NCBI GenBank assembly: GCA_039090855.1
Contig: CM076997.1
Span: forward strand, 161,354,709 to 161,418,708
Direction: 5' to 3'
Length of the DNA stretch: 64,000 nucleotides
Source: Macrothele yani
Taxonomy: Eukaryota > Arthropoda > Arachnida > Araneae > Macrothelidae
Part shown: piece after piece, positions 32,690 to 44,393 of the stretch
Layout of the letters: every line of letters begins with the position of its first letter
How positions within the stretch are numbered: position 1 is the stretch's first letter
Position numbers and translations under genes: made by a program
The notes under the pieces: generated by a model
The model's database searches: none
Told to the model about the DNA's origin: nothing
What the model saw: the letters and a program-made list of their open reading frames with translations, nothing else

Positions 32690-33960
32690 AACCGTCCCCA
32701 TCTATTAGTGCCTTTCAGTAGGGCGTCAGGCCGCCACATTTGCTCACACAGCATGCCAGACGTCTCGGCATGGAGTTGTGCAGGTTCCTAATATTATATT
32801 GCGATAAGCCGTCCCATGCAGCTTAAATTTTCTCACGCAGTTCCTTCAGATTGCACGGTGCTATTGGATAGCCCGTCGAATAGCATCCCACACATTTTCA
32901 ATCTGCGATACGTCTGGTGATGCCGCTGGAGAGGCAGAGTGTCTGTACCTTGAAAGAAAGCTATCAAGACATCAACAGTATGCGGACGAGCATTTTCCTG
33001 TCGAAAAATCGCACCAGAGTGAGCATTCAAAAAAGGTAAGGTCACTGGTTGCAGGACTGCAGTAGCTTAACGTTGGGCTGTCAAAGTGCCTGTGATGAAC
33101 ACCAAAACTGATGATAAGGCATCGTAGGCAATTGTACCCCACGCCATGACACCAGGGTTTCTGGACGTGCGACGTTCGACAGCAAACCGCGTTCTCTTGA
33201 CGCTGACCACGATGCCTCCACACACGGATTCGTTGGCTTTCTCCTCAAAGACAAAAGCCGGACTCGTCGCTGAAGATCACCCGCTGCCCTTCTGAGTGGC
33301 TGCATGGCAGTCTGGCACGACATCATTCCAGTCTCTGGCGACGATGCAACAGTATTAAAGATAGTCGTCGTAACGGTCTGCGTGCGTGTTGCCTTACGTC
33401 GTGCAGGTGTCTCCCAATTGTGCTGGAACTAATCGTACGATGAATGGACTACACCACTTCTCGCTGAATATCCGCAGTCGTGGTTATTGGGTCACTTCGC
33501 GCATGTCGGACAACCCGTCGGTCCTCTCTCTCCGCGGTTCGTCTAGGTCTCCCAAATCCTTCCTGTCGCTGCTGTGTGCCTCTTTCTATCCACTGCTGCC
33601 AACAGCGTGCTACAGTGATATTTGCACGACCCATATGGCGCGCAATACGATGATAAGACCATACCACTTCTCGGAGTCCGACGACGTGGCCCCTCTGAAA
33701 CTCCTGCAATTGCTCGAATTGCTCCCGAACTTGTCTCCGAGGCATACTTCACTTGCACAGGATGCAACCAACACAACAAAACGAGTAAGAATGGCAAGCG
33801 CGCGCAACGGGGCGACCTTATATAGCCGGTCAGGCACAGAGCTACGATTCCTCCTTGCGCGGCCGAGCGTGATACTGGAATCATTTGCATGTCTCGCGAT
33901 GTCAAACCTATCCACCAAGTTTCACTCCTGTCGGTTGCTGCTTTCTAGGTGAACTATTTT
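32690..33960 (-). pseudogene. Decayed Tc1-like element and transposase
   Basis: Minus strand. The N-terminal helix-turn-helix is intact in 33449-33745 (QEFQRGHVVGLREVVWSYHR, then HMGRANITVARCWQQW). The core follows through frameshifts: VIFSDESGFCL near 33250 with Asp and Glu kept, then VWRHRGQRQ. IFRQENARPHT near 32975-33005 is the second Asp box, but Asp has become Glu (QQDNA to RQENA). YRRLKMCGMLFDGL near 32875-32915 is the place of the final Glu box (usually IEHVWD), and it is degraded. SMPRRLACC near 32755-32785 is the C-terminal tail. The right end near 33945 has TTCTAGGTGAAC, similar to the right end of the 41-42 kb Tc1, but clear terminal repeats are lost. Inactive. Confidence 0.8.
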
Positions 33961-34769
33961 TTTTTGGGGGGGGGCAATAAGTGCATCTATTGTTGCGTCA
34001 CTTCGGGGACCGCACGATCAGATGCCAACAATGGCTGTGACAATAACGCGCCGTCACCCATTTTCGTTACATCGAAATTTTGTTCTTGGGATTTACTTTG
34101 CGAAAGGCGCATATCATTAAAAATGAGTGATATGAACGAATTTGAAAATGGCTCAACAGTTGATTCCATGCATGCTGGTTAGAACAACTACCAACCGACC
34201 GTTCTGAGATTTTTACGCACAACCATAGCACACATTTAACTGTGAGTGATTGACACCCACTAGTTTCCAGGAATCTTGTGGAAGAAAACCACTGGTAGAT
34301 TAGAGGGGTGAAAGGAAATTAGTGGCATGGTTGTCGTCTATTGTAGTCCATTTGCGTCATGGTTCGGTACGTGGTACTTTCAGATATTTCCCTCGGTGCA
34401 CCAATATTGAATTCATCGGGGATTTTCTCGGCTTCGATTTGACCCGTTTCTTTGCTTGGTGGATTTTCTCCAGTCTCCTTTGACAACCCTTCTGATCCAT
34501 AACCTGGTTCCATCCACAAGATCGCTCATTGCTGGAAGCTTTTTGCGTCTCTCACGATTCATGTAAATTGCTACAGTTCCGCGTGAAAAGTCTTAGAGGA
34601 CGTCCGCTCAGGATGCACGGGCCGACACGCCTAGCGCAAAATATTATGGCTCCGTTCAAAGACGCTCAGATCAATCCACATTTACCAATTCCTACGCCCT
34701 CAACCGAACGTCACACTGTAAAAAAATAAGTGGTGTGAATTCACGAAATATTTTTTGAAAATAATGTGC
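33961..34769. other. No gene recognised
   Basis: Starts with a T-run plus G-run (33959-33977). The rest is mixed sequence with short frames such as 34319-34519 minus and 34529-34729 plus, none with a recognisable domain. Confidence 0.4.
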
Positions 34770-34935
34770 GAATAAGTTGCCGGTAGGTGTCCGTGTTTTT
34801 CAGAAATTTCCGTTTACAAAAGTGCCCGTTTGTTTTATCTTCCGTATTTCCACATATTTTCCGTACTCAGAAATTCCGTTTATTTCAGAAAAATCTATTT
34901 CAGGGTTTTCCGTATTTAAACTGAAATTCTGCAAA
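34770..34935. repeat. Cluster of TTTCCGT words
   Basis: TTTCCGT or TTCCGT occurs at least four times in about 130 bp, mixed with TTTCAGAAA. It resembles the longer cluster at 35.93-36.24 kb. Confidence 0.5.
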
Positions 34936-34969
34936 ACCGACGTCACTGCATTTTTCAGCCCGTTCACAG

Positions 34970-35062
34970 ATAATCCTTCCGCGGTAGTCGGGATCGAACC
35001 TGGCGCCGATTGGGTTTGTTGAACAGGTAACCCACGCCTTTATCCACTGAGCCACAGACAAC
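34970..35062 (-). repeat. tRNA-headed SINE remnant
   Basis: Reverse strand: A-box TGTGGCTCAGTGGATAAAGG and B-box AGGTTCGATCCCGACT about 35 bases later, a good RNA polymerase III pair with GTTGTCTGTGGCTCAG as the tRNA 5' part. The body downstream (towards 34.9 kb) does not match the S1 or S2 bodies, so this is a different family. Confidence 0.65.
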
Positions 35063-35929
35063 CGGAAAACCGATTCACGTACATTGTGAAAGAAATTGAG
35101 CGACAATAAAAAAAAAAAATGTTGTCATTAATACGAGAGATTTAGGAATTTTATTTTCTGTGGTAGCTTATTATTTTTCTGAATAGGTGTGTAATATTTT
35201 TTTTTCTGCTGGAGGACTTTTCACAAATTAGGCATTTTTCATTGTGATTTACCGAACAAACAAAATTCTTTGTAACTTGATATTTTTAAACTGACAATGA
35301 TTTTCAGATATCTTTGAGAAAAGGTGAAATACACTTTTTTAAAGAATTATTTCACAAAAAAACCCTCATAAATATGAAATTTACTTTTGATAGTTGTAAT
35401 AGCTTTTGTCTTAAGTTGTCCAAAGACTGATACAAACATATCGTGTAATCATCTGAACAATAAGTTAAGTACCCAGTTTCTTACAATAACACAATATACT
35501 GTATAATAAATAGCTGGTTCACAAAATAGGTGAGAGGAGAAGAAATATTCTGTGCCACAATAAACAACATTCATAAGATTATGATATCCACAATCTTGGA
35601 TCTCACTATATAACTTCTAAATTCGACAGACCATTGAAATCAAGAACGCATATATACTTTCGGAAATCTCTGTGCCCAAAGCGGCGACGACGCAATAATG
35701 CGTTCATCTAAACCCTGTTCAAAAACGGCGAGAATGCATATATGCGCATCTTAACGACAACGAATACTACAGAAAGACAAGACGTTTTTAGGGGAGTCTC
35801 CTGTTATACATGTGACATAATTTTGCATTGCCTTTTCCAAACCTCCTGCCACCTCTAAGGTTAAAAGTTGATCAAACCTCAAGTATTCTGACCAATCGCT
35901 CCTATTACCGGTAAGTTCGCGTCATACGG
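35063..35929. other. No gene or repeat recognised
   Basis: AT-rich, between two TTTCCGT clusters. Confidence 0.5.
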
Positions 35930-36245
35930 ATACGTAAAAAGCGAGAACGGAGTTTTCCCGTTAATATACTAAATTTTGCGTTAATTTTTCAGGAATTGAA
36001 AATTAAATCGAAATGTTCCATTAACTTCCAGGAACTGAAATTTCCGGGAATGGAAATTGACGGAGTTTTTCCGTTAATTTCCAGGAATTGTGGAAAGGCT
36101 TCTAGAAATTCAGAATTTTCCCGTGGTACGAAAAATCCGTGAAATTCAGGTTTCTTTCCGTCATTTCACGGAAAACGTATCAGAAATATATTTCATTAAT
36201 TTACGAAACAAATGACGGAAAGTAGCTCGTGAATTTCAGAAAAAT
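35930..36245. repeat. Degenerate repeat rich in TTTCCGT and TTCCAGGAA words
   Basis: Recurring pieces: TTTTCCCGTTAAT, TTTTTCCGTTAATTTCCAGG, AACTTCCAGGAACTGAAA, TTTCCGGGAATGGAAATTGA, TTTCCGTCATTTCACGGAAA and ATGACGGAAAG. The words appear in both orientations and are partly palindromic, suggesting an eroded tandem or inverted repeat. Confidence 0.55.
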
Positions 36246-38672
36246 TTTACAGATTAGAGTAGCTGATAGGGCGAACTGCTTTGCCGTCTGCAAACCGCAC
36301 GTGACCTGCCGGTATGACCTATTTATATGACGATGACAGGTGTACCAAATCAATTGGCATTAGTGTTAATTTGCAAAATTATTGACACGAACTCGGTTGT
36401 AGCGGAAATTGAAATTTAGGTAGAAACTTGCGTTCACGAAATCGGAGGCGTTCTGAGATATCCGAAGCGTTCTAAACAAGTCCGGTCGGGGCCGCTTTTA
36501 TTCAGAGTTAATAATTATGGCGACTGAGGTTGCATGTGGTGAAAACAGGCTACAACGGTCTAAAATCTCAACGGGTACGTGTAGTAATCATCTGCCTGCG
36601 AGCTTTTCACGAAAGAATTATGCCACACATTTACCGAAATCCCTGACGGTGATTTCGTGCAGTATTTTGCGAGAGAGATAGGTTTAACTGATGGTGCTGG
36701 AGAACTTTCCCGAACAAATTGCTAGAGTCTGTCTTTCCGCTTTTCGGTATTTATCTTTCAGTATAGGTAACCTCACCAAGCAATTAGAGAAGATTAAAAA
36801 AACGTACAGTAATGCTGCGCCTTTATTTTGATCTAAATTCGATACCAATTTTGTAAATCAAAGCAAATATAGTAAGCAAGGTTTTTGCATTATAATCATT
36901 CTCTTAGTTATAAATAACGTAAAATCGAGAAACTATTGCATATTGCATGAATCATAACAAAAACAGAAACATTAAATTAAAAAAGCCGAACATAAATATC
37001 TGAGTAGTTAAAGAGGCCGTGGGGTTTTTTTTCTCATGTTCTTATTAGAAAAAAGTAGAGCACGAATTTTGAAATAAATTAAAACACTTCAGAAATAAAA
37101 GTACTTTAAATTTCCTAAAAAAATATCCAATGAATTTCTGTTCCTCTCTGTAATCGCAAATGTTGGGGATAAAACCAAATAGCCGTGTAACTGTAACTGT
37201 TTTGCGAATCCTTATTTTTCGTTTTATAATCCACAACATGCCGATTAGTACAAAACGCATGCTTCTAACACTCATACTGGGAAACATTACAAAGACGTAA
37301 TATGATAATGGACTTTTTTCAGCTCATGGATTTGGAAAACAGGATTACATATTTTGTTCTGAATCTTCATGACAGCCATAATGATGCATACCCGTAATCC
37401 AATGGCGAGGATTTACATTAACTCAAGTGAAAAAATAAATTTCTTCAAATGCTGAAATTGAACTAATCTGTTAAGTGGCCCACATGTTTACGTTATTTCA
37501 TATTTTTCAGAAGAGATGTTTCAACACTTCAGGGAAATAACTCCGTCCATTGCTACGTAGATGAAGACACTCAAGTGAAATCTGTTCTTGTTCGGATGAT
37601 TAAATGTTTTTGTGTTCGAGAAATTCAATTCATGATTGCAATAAAAAGGATGATCAATACATACATTTTGCCCTTTAAAAGAGTAATGCCTAACCAAATA
37701 CATTAGTTTATTAGCAGATCTGTTGAAAAAAATAATGACGGCGCATGATATTCCATTTTCAAAATTATATTTTGCAGGAATGAATCCGAAAAACCTGTCA
37801 ATTGTATCCGACAATTTGATGTGATTTAAAAACAAAATATCTGTATTGGTATGCTTTAATTTTATGCCATCTGAATTATAACCTGCTATGCACATATACA
37901 GTATAATATTTAAGTTGCAATCCGTATATTCCCAATTTTACTATGGTAAATGCTTCATTTGTGAATAAAACATCCTGAACTTCCTAACCACAAAAAGTGT
38001 TCTTTTATTGTGTGCGAGCATTGAATTGGTGAAACTGTTGTTAGCAGTACCGCAATAGTATATTTACAACATATGAATACGGTAAATTCTCAGTAATAAA
38101 TTCATACTGACTTTTTATATACTATGGTAACCGTTTATCCATTAGGTGTACAAACGTTTCCTTTCTCTGCCATTTCGGCCCTTCTGTTTCCATAGCTATA
38201 CGCTAAATTTCCTCATTCAAACGAAATGAAATGAACATGAATTTGACAAGCAGACCAAGTAATCCTCTATGGAAAGCCGGTGGTTTATCCGTTTCAAGAC
38301 TGGTTGTGAAGAAGTACCTGCATCTATAAAGCGACGTACATTGATGATTAGGAAAGATTAGTGCCACCTACAGGAGAATAATGCCTAAAGAAAGAACGTT
38401 TTTTAGCTTCTAGTGATGCACATGTCCCAGCAACATATTGAAGTTCAAGTGATAGCGCAGGCAAGATGCCACGTTCATAGTCTCATGGGAGACTCAGCTG
38501 CCTTTCTGGTTTCTGTGAAATTATCATAACATGGTGAGCAGTTTTCTTTCGAGCAGGCCTAGCATTTGGAAATTTGACATGAAACATGCCACTATAATTT
38601 GGGCAACAACGAAAATGATATGACAAATTTCAAGTATCTGTCACCATTTGTCAACCAGTTATTGCTATAGCG
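36246..38672. other. 2.4 kb with no recognised gene or repeat
   Basis: 36246-36760 is less AT-rich. From 36760 it is AT-rich. Minus frames at 37045-37287 and 37521-37895 (80 and 124 codons) share a short R(L/F)FGFIP string, but I do not recognise either and would not call them genes without homology or expression. Confidence 0.4.
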
Positions 38673-38953
38673 GTTACAGACACATATACAGACATTTCTG
38701 TTTACTATGGATGATGCTATTTCCCTACGAGTTACTATTACGACAGTCTCACACATACTCAGAAATATTTTTTTATTGCAGATGATGCGATTTCCCGAAG
38801 AGCTATGACTACAGTAGTTACGCACGTACACATACATATTTTTTTATAGATGATGCCATTTCACGATGAGGCATTGCTACGACAGTTACACACATACACA
38901 GACTACTTTTTACTGTAGATGATGGCATTTCTTGACGATTCATTGTTACGACA
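38673..38953. repeat. Tandem repeat, four units of about 70 bp
   Basis: Each unit starts with a (G)TTACACACATACACAG-like stretch, then a T-run, GATGATG(C/G)(C/T)ATTTC and ending (T/G)CTACGACAG-like. Unit starts are near 38673, 38746, 38817 and 38885. It lies directly beyond the microsatellite end of R19 copy 3 and may belong to it. Confidence 0.8.
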
Positions 38954-38974
38954 GTCAAAAAGAGCTCTTTCTTT

Positions 38975-39960
38975 ATATTATTATACATATAAACACCCAG
39001 ATCTCTCTCTCTCTCTGTCGGGAACGCTTGATGTCTCAGCAACGTCTGTATTTTTGTGCCATCACGTATGGATCAATTCGTGCGTGCTCTCAAGAACTCA
39101 AAATGATTGACTAATATATTATACCACGCGATCACTTGGTGATCTCGTGCTAATTTAAAAACATTGGATTATTGATGACTCTAGTTCTATTTTTCCGATC
39201 TGCAAACGTCAAATTGAATTCTTAATATCACGGCAATTTGCGTTTATATATTAATAATAATTTAGTACAATGCGAATATTAATGTGCACGCTTTGGTTAT
39301 TTTTTACTTTTTTAATTTAATCAACTATCCGAGTTTAGTGCGGAATATATTATACATTTTTCAAAATATCGATCTATCTAAACGCTGTAACCTAAATTAA
39401 AAACTGAAACAACCTTCAGATGTCAAAGTGAGCAAAATTGCATCTAAAAGCAGATGTGTCCCCAATAGGACATTGTCGAGAATTTAGATAGTCCCGATTT
39501 GTAATACCAGATATCACATTATTTTGTAGAAAAAGCTTCGGTACGAAGTTTCAAACTAACTGTCGAATACGACAGTCTAAAACAAGCCGTGAAAGGAATA
39601 ACAAGTGTGCCGGAGAAAAAGTAATTTAACGCGAAAAATCGAAGTAAAAATGTTTAACGTAAGTTTACACGAAAACAGCTTTCCGAGTTTAGTGCTCATT
39701 ATATTACACGTTTTACAAAATATCAATCTACCTAAACACTCTAACCTACAAATGGTACCAAACAAATATTTTTACACAGAATGTTATTTATCGCGAGGTT
39801 TTTTGAAAATCGGAAATAAATAGCATATAATTTTTAGTTCTAACATGAATGAATTCTTACTTTATAAGATTTTACTATATTTCCTTACAGAAATCCGGCG
39901 TTTATTTTATTTTGTTTTCAATATCTTTCAATTAATAATTTCCCTCCGTCATAGGACGGG
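38975..39960 (-). repeat. R19 repeat family, copy 3 (most complete)
   Basis: Read on the minus strand: CCGTCCTATGACGG, AACGCCGGATTTCTGTAAGG, TCGCGATAAATAACATTCTG, TTCTCCGGCACACTTGTTAT, CATCTGCTTTTAGATGCAAT, TCAATAATCCAATG and AGCACGCACGAATTGATCC, then a short (AG)n and CTGGGTGTTTATATGTATAA. Part of the unit (AAACTCGGAAAGCTGTTTTC with its flank) is present twice, an internal duplication absent from copy 1. Confidence 0.8.
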
Positions 39961-40194
39961 CAATATTCCCTATTTATTAATATTTATTTAAAGCTTAAAA
40001 AGACCCGCTATTGTTAATTTAATTTGAACAACATAAGTGCATCGTTGTCATTCTCGTATTTATATAGTCGTCAAAGAAATATATCTGCAAGAAATTTTGC
40101 TATACGATACATTGTATGGAGACTAACAATATGGTGTAGGACCCGGCCGTGCATTTTGAATGACTGATCTTGTTCTATGACTAACTGCCCTTTT

Positions 40195-40495
40195 TGAATG
40201 AATGAATGACTGCCTTTTGACTGACTGACTGACTTTTGAGCTGACTGACTGCCTTTTGAACGGACTGATTGTCTTTTGACTGACTGACTGACTTTTGAGC
40301 TGACTGACTGACTTTTGAGCTAGAGGTGACTGACTGACTTTTGAGCTAGAGCTGACTGACTGACTTTTGAGCTAGAGTTGACTGACTGACTTTTGAGGTA
40401 GAGCTGACTGACTGACTTTTGAGCTAGAGTTGACTGACTGACTTTTGAGCTGACTGACTGACTTTTGAGCTATAGCTGACTGACTGCCTTTTTTG
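40195..40495. repeat. Minisatellite of TGACTGACTGACTTTTGAGC units
   Basis: About ten units of 18-27 bp. Longer units insert TAGAG(C/T) after TGAGC. Unit length varies, so it is probably length-polymorphic. Confidence 0.9.
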
Positions 40496-41117
40496 AATGA
40501 CTGCCTTAGTTTCCTGATAACACTGGCGAACAAATTTTACTTTGTTCTCTGCTCATTTGTTTTTAACTAATTTTGGTAGGCTGATTTCAAACATGGCACT
40601 CATTTTTCTGGTATCACGTCAAGTTTTTGAATTATCGCATTCTGTGTATATCGTTTTGATCTTGCATGACTCAAGCTTTTCATCACACAATTTACACGGG
40701 ATTTGCTGATGAAAATCTGAAAACAATTATAAGTAATGCACCACGTGATCCTTATGTTAGGAAAGTTTTTCTCATTCAAATAATTTGCATAGCGAGTGAA
40801 ATAACTGATATTACTATTATCGTTAAAAACTGTTTTTTTAAAGGGTTATAATATACTTCCTATTGGATTAAAACTTCTGTAGCTGCCAGGAAAGCTGTCA
40901 AACATTTATTTAACAGTTAGGGTAGCTTCATATTTGTTATTATGCGACTAATGGCCGGACACCCAGCTAGATACCCGCCCACAGAGGGCGTGCCTCCTTC
41001 CCGCGAATTCTGCCCTCTTCTCCCTCTACCAGCACCACGGCAAATTTTTTCCATGAAAAAAAGAGTAATTTACTCGTTGAAGGTTATGCTACTATATTTG
41101 TCTCCTAGTCGAATTGA
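40496..41117. other. No gene recognised
   Basis: AT-rich, with a short C-rich patch near 40965-41040. No supported coding region. Confidence 0.5.
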
Positions 41118-42478
41118 CATTTACGGTCAATGAAATTTTCGCACCAAGGAGGAAGCATCGAATTGAACTCAAATTCTATGGACGTAATGATACACATGAT
41201 GGCAAAAAACAGAGCTGCAGGACAATTATGGAGGGAGCTGTTGCATGCAGTCCGGTCATCTTCAACAGCGCGTCGTACTGCCTTGTGCGGCGATACATCC
41301 TGCAGTACGGTCCGGCATGGAAGCGAAGAGACGCCTGATGTTGTCCTGCGGCAGACTGGCCCACACGTGTTGGACGGTGTGCTCCAAATCCCTGATAATG
41401 CTGCAGGACAGCAGCTGGCGTTTCAATTGGTCTCACACAGGCTCGATAGGGAACATGGCCATGGAAGTGTCTGGACATTACGTAGGTAGTCCTGGGCAAC
41501 CCGAGCCATGTGAGGGCAGGCATTATCCTGTTAATATAGCGCACATGGAATCTGAGACACAAATGGGAGCACATGGGGACATACGATCTCATCCACTTAC
41601 CGTTGGCCCGTCAATGATCACGTGCCACTACTAGAGATGATCGGCTATCGTACGCAATGGCTCCCCAGACCAAAATGCCTGCAGTGGAGGAGGTGTGGCG
41701 CTGAACAGCAAGGTTGGGATTGTGCCGTTGACGATGATCATCTGTCCCTAAAAATGAAGCGGCACTCATCGCTAAACACCACACGTCGCCAGTCTGTGGC
41801 GTTCCACGTTGTTCTGGCCTCGCACCACTGCACACGGAGTGGGCGATGTTACGGTGTTAATGGCAGATCCAGTAAGGGTTGCTGAGATCACAGATTTGCT
41901 TCCACGAGGCGTCGGGAAAGAGTTCTGGGGCACACATGAGCCGTTATATCTGCCTGTATAGTGAACCGGGGCCCCCGAAAGATCCGTTCGTGCCTGCCGC
42001 ACGATCCATCGATCTACTCTACCGGTGGTACTCCTGGTCCGTCCGGAGCCGCTCCGCCGTGTGACAGTGCCGTTACGTATCCTCTGCTCCCAACACAGTC
42101 GGACGGTATGGTCAGAACGATTCACTTGTCGAGCTATACGGCGCGCCGACCACCCTGCTGTTTTCAGCCCGATCATCAGGCCTCCCTCAAAGTCCGAAAG
42201 TTGCGTAAATCGTCTTCTCTGGCGTCTACCCGGCATTCTTGTCCCTCTGTACTCTTGCTTGCGTCGTACGGTGATTTTCGCTTTCATGGGGTACCGGCTA
42301 CAAGCAGGTTTATAAGGCTGCCGGTTCGTGCTTGCAGAGCTAGCACATGGTGCGCGGTCATGCGCATTTGCACCAAACGTGGATAATTTGCATACCAGCA
42401 CGCACTCTAGCTATTTGCAAAGTTTCGAGGTTGTACCATGTTTTCTTCTAGGTGGACAAATTTCATTGTCCGTGAGTG
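41118..42478 (-). mobile_element. Tc1-like element with TIRs, broken transposase
   Basis: Right end by reverse complement: CACTCACGGACAATGAAATT. Left end: CATTTACGGTCAATGAAATT. TA is kept on the right (42479-42480) and changed to GA on the left. Length is 1,361 bp. The transposase reads on the minus strand. FTQLSDFEGGLMIGLKTAGW then NRSDHTVRLCWEQR is the helix-turn-helix (within 41772-42401). GILVWGAIAYDSRS near 41640-41690 is the core block ahead of the second Asp. RFHAGPYCRMYRR-type tail sequence lies near 41285-41320. Frameshifts separate these and I could not read a full catalytic triad. The best match in the window is the element at 56.2-57.5 kb. Confidence 0.85.
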
Positions 42479-43113
42479 TATTTTAAAACACATTATAATA
42501 ACATTCTTAATCAATACATTTGTTTACGTCATAAACTATTAGCCCAAATACCCTCTTTTGGCCATTTTTTGGTCACTCAAAGTTCTTTAGAGCAGAAACT
42601 TGACGTGATGAGGAACAACCATTACGAATTTTTGTTTCAACACATAAAAATACGTTAGAATCAAGTCTGAGGTGTAAGTCGGGAAAAAAGGTGATGTGGT
42701 ATCTCTGTACAACCACATGGTATCGCTCGGAAACGTTGTAAGACTTTGCTAGTTTATTCTGAAAGTTCAGAGAACCTGGGATACTTCCAGTAGGTGTACC
42801 GAAAAGCGGTAGGGGGAAAATGTATTTCTTCCAAGAGTATTTCACTCATGTTACACCACAAATTGACTGTTTCCTCCTTCTATTTTAAAGGAAATGTTGT
42901 ATCAACATTCTTCAGCATTGATCTGAAATTGAGTAGCGAGCCAGTTTCATAATCCTTAGAAAGAACAAATGAGAAAGCAGAATTCTCCTTTCCTACCCAT
43001 CGTCAACATCTTGATTTCAGAGTGGCGATTCTCTTGTTTTATCTTCTTGGCTCTGTATCTCCTGCTGTTTCTTCAGCTTTTGATATTGAGAAATTCTATT
43101 ATAAGTTCTTCGT

Positions 43114-43114
<1 letters not shown>
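42479..43114. other. No gene or repeat recognised
   Basis: AT-rich. The minus frame at 42573-42845 has no recognisable domain. Confidence 0.45.
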
Positions 43115-43158
<44 letters not shown>

Positions 43159-43177
43159 TTCTCTCTCTTTCTCTCTC

Positions 43178-43226
<49 letters not shown>

Positions 43227-43229
43227 TTT

Positions 43230-43278
<49 letters not shown>
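43115..43278. repeat. (TC)n microsatellite, about 160 bp
   Basis: CT dinucleotides broken by TTTCTC and GTCTTTC interruptions. Long Ser/Leu and Arg/Glu frames across it are artefacts. Confidence 0.95.
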
Positions 43279-43281
<3 letters not shown>

Positions 43282-44393
43282 GCCACTACAGTTTCTTGAG
43301 CCCTTGACCTTGCGGCAGATATTCTATTAGAAGCTCTTCATTTTTAGTTTCCCTTGCAGCTTTTACAAATCTTGATCTCGCGGCAGAAATTCCATCAACT
43401 TTTTTCTCCGCCCTTCAACTTCTTCTGTTTCCATAGATCGAGAAGCATCTATGATCTTTTTTTTGTTAGAATTTAGTTCTGGCTGACATACTAGGGCCGG
43501 AGCTTTCAGAACGAATGAAAGAAGAATGCGCCTTAATTCCAACTTAATGACTTCTTATCAAATAAATTTTAAAAATAAACAGTTTTAAAACTAAAAACAA
43601 TATCTACACAGATTTATTGCCATCAATGATTACGGACATCCTTAGAATAAAAATGTCAAATAAGGATAGTAGCTTTGGTTTGCAACCTGCACACATCTAC
43701 AGAACATTTCTATGCTAAAGATAATCGTAGCGAACATCCCGTCCAAGATGATACACAATTTCACGGATGTCTTTCTCAGGCCTTATAGAAATAGCGTAGT
43801 AGGTATTCTTGCTTCTGGAAAGTCATATGCACTTTCTGAAAATTTCGTAAGAAAATCAGCCATTGCAACTTAGATGACATTGAAAAAGAATTTACAAAAT
43901 TTTGAAGTGTCTACCACGAGTTTTGAATATGCCCTTCGACACACACACACACACACACACACACTCTCTCTCTCTTTTAACACATGTGTGTGTGTGTGTG
44001 TGTGACCCTGCGCGCTCAGTTTGGAAAGATATTCATACAGCAATAGATTGATAATGGCTGATCCAGCAATGGACAGCTAATGGCCCATTGCTGTGGAAAC
44101 TTCAAGACTCATGTTTATGCTACGAAAACCCTGCTTGACATAGAAAGTGCCACACTACGAAGGACTGCACGAAATGAGATGAAACTTACCTGACATGTGG
44201 ACAAGTAAGTGGGACATAAAAGATTTAATTTCTAAAGGAATAGTAAATTGACGCAGTGGACTAAAAAACAGTATAATGTAGCCTGAGTCAGTAAGTGGTA
44301 TGACCTTCGAGCTGGACTGCATAGATTCGGGTATATCCCGTGGTATTGAGTGTAAAATGGTATTCTGAATAATCGTTGACCATGCGTCATTGA
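43279..44393. other. No gene; facing (AC)n and (GT)n tracts
   Basis: (AC)n at 43939-43964, then CTCTCTCTCTC, then AACACATG followed by (TG)n to about 44004. The AC and GT runs are complementary and about 25 bases apart, so they can pair as a hairpin. 43300-43430 repeats words such as CTTGCGGCAGATATTC and CTCGCGGCAGAAATTC. No gene recognised. Confidence 0.6.

Noticed and set aside
37045..37895. Two minus frames sharing an R(L/F)FGFIP string
   Set aside because: The shared string is seven residues, the rest does not align, and AT-rich DNA gives such matches by chance.
43017..43330. Long Ser/Leu and Arg/Glu open frames on both strands
   Set aside because: They are translations of the (TC)n microsatellite.
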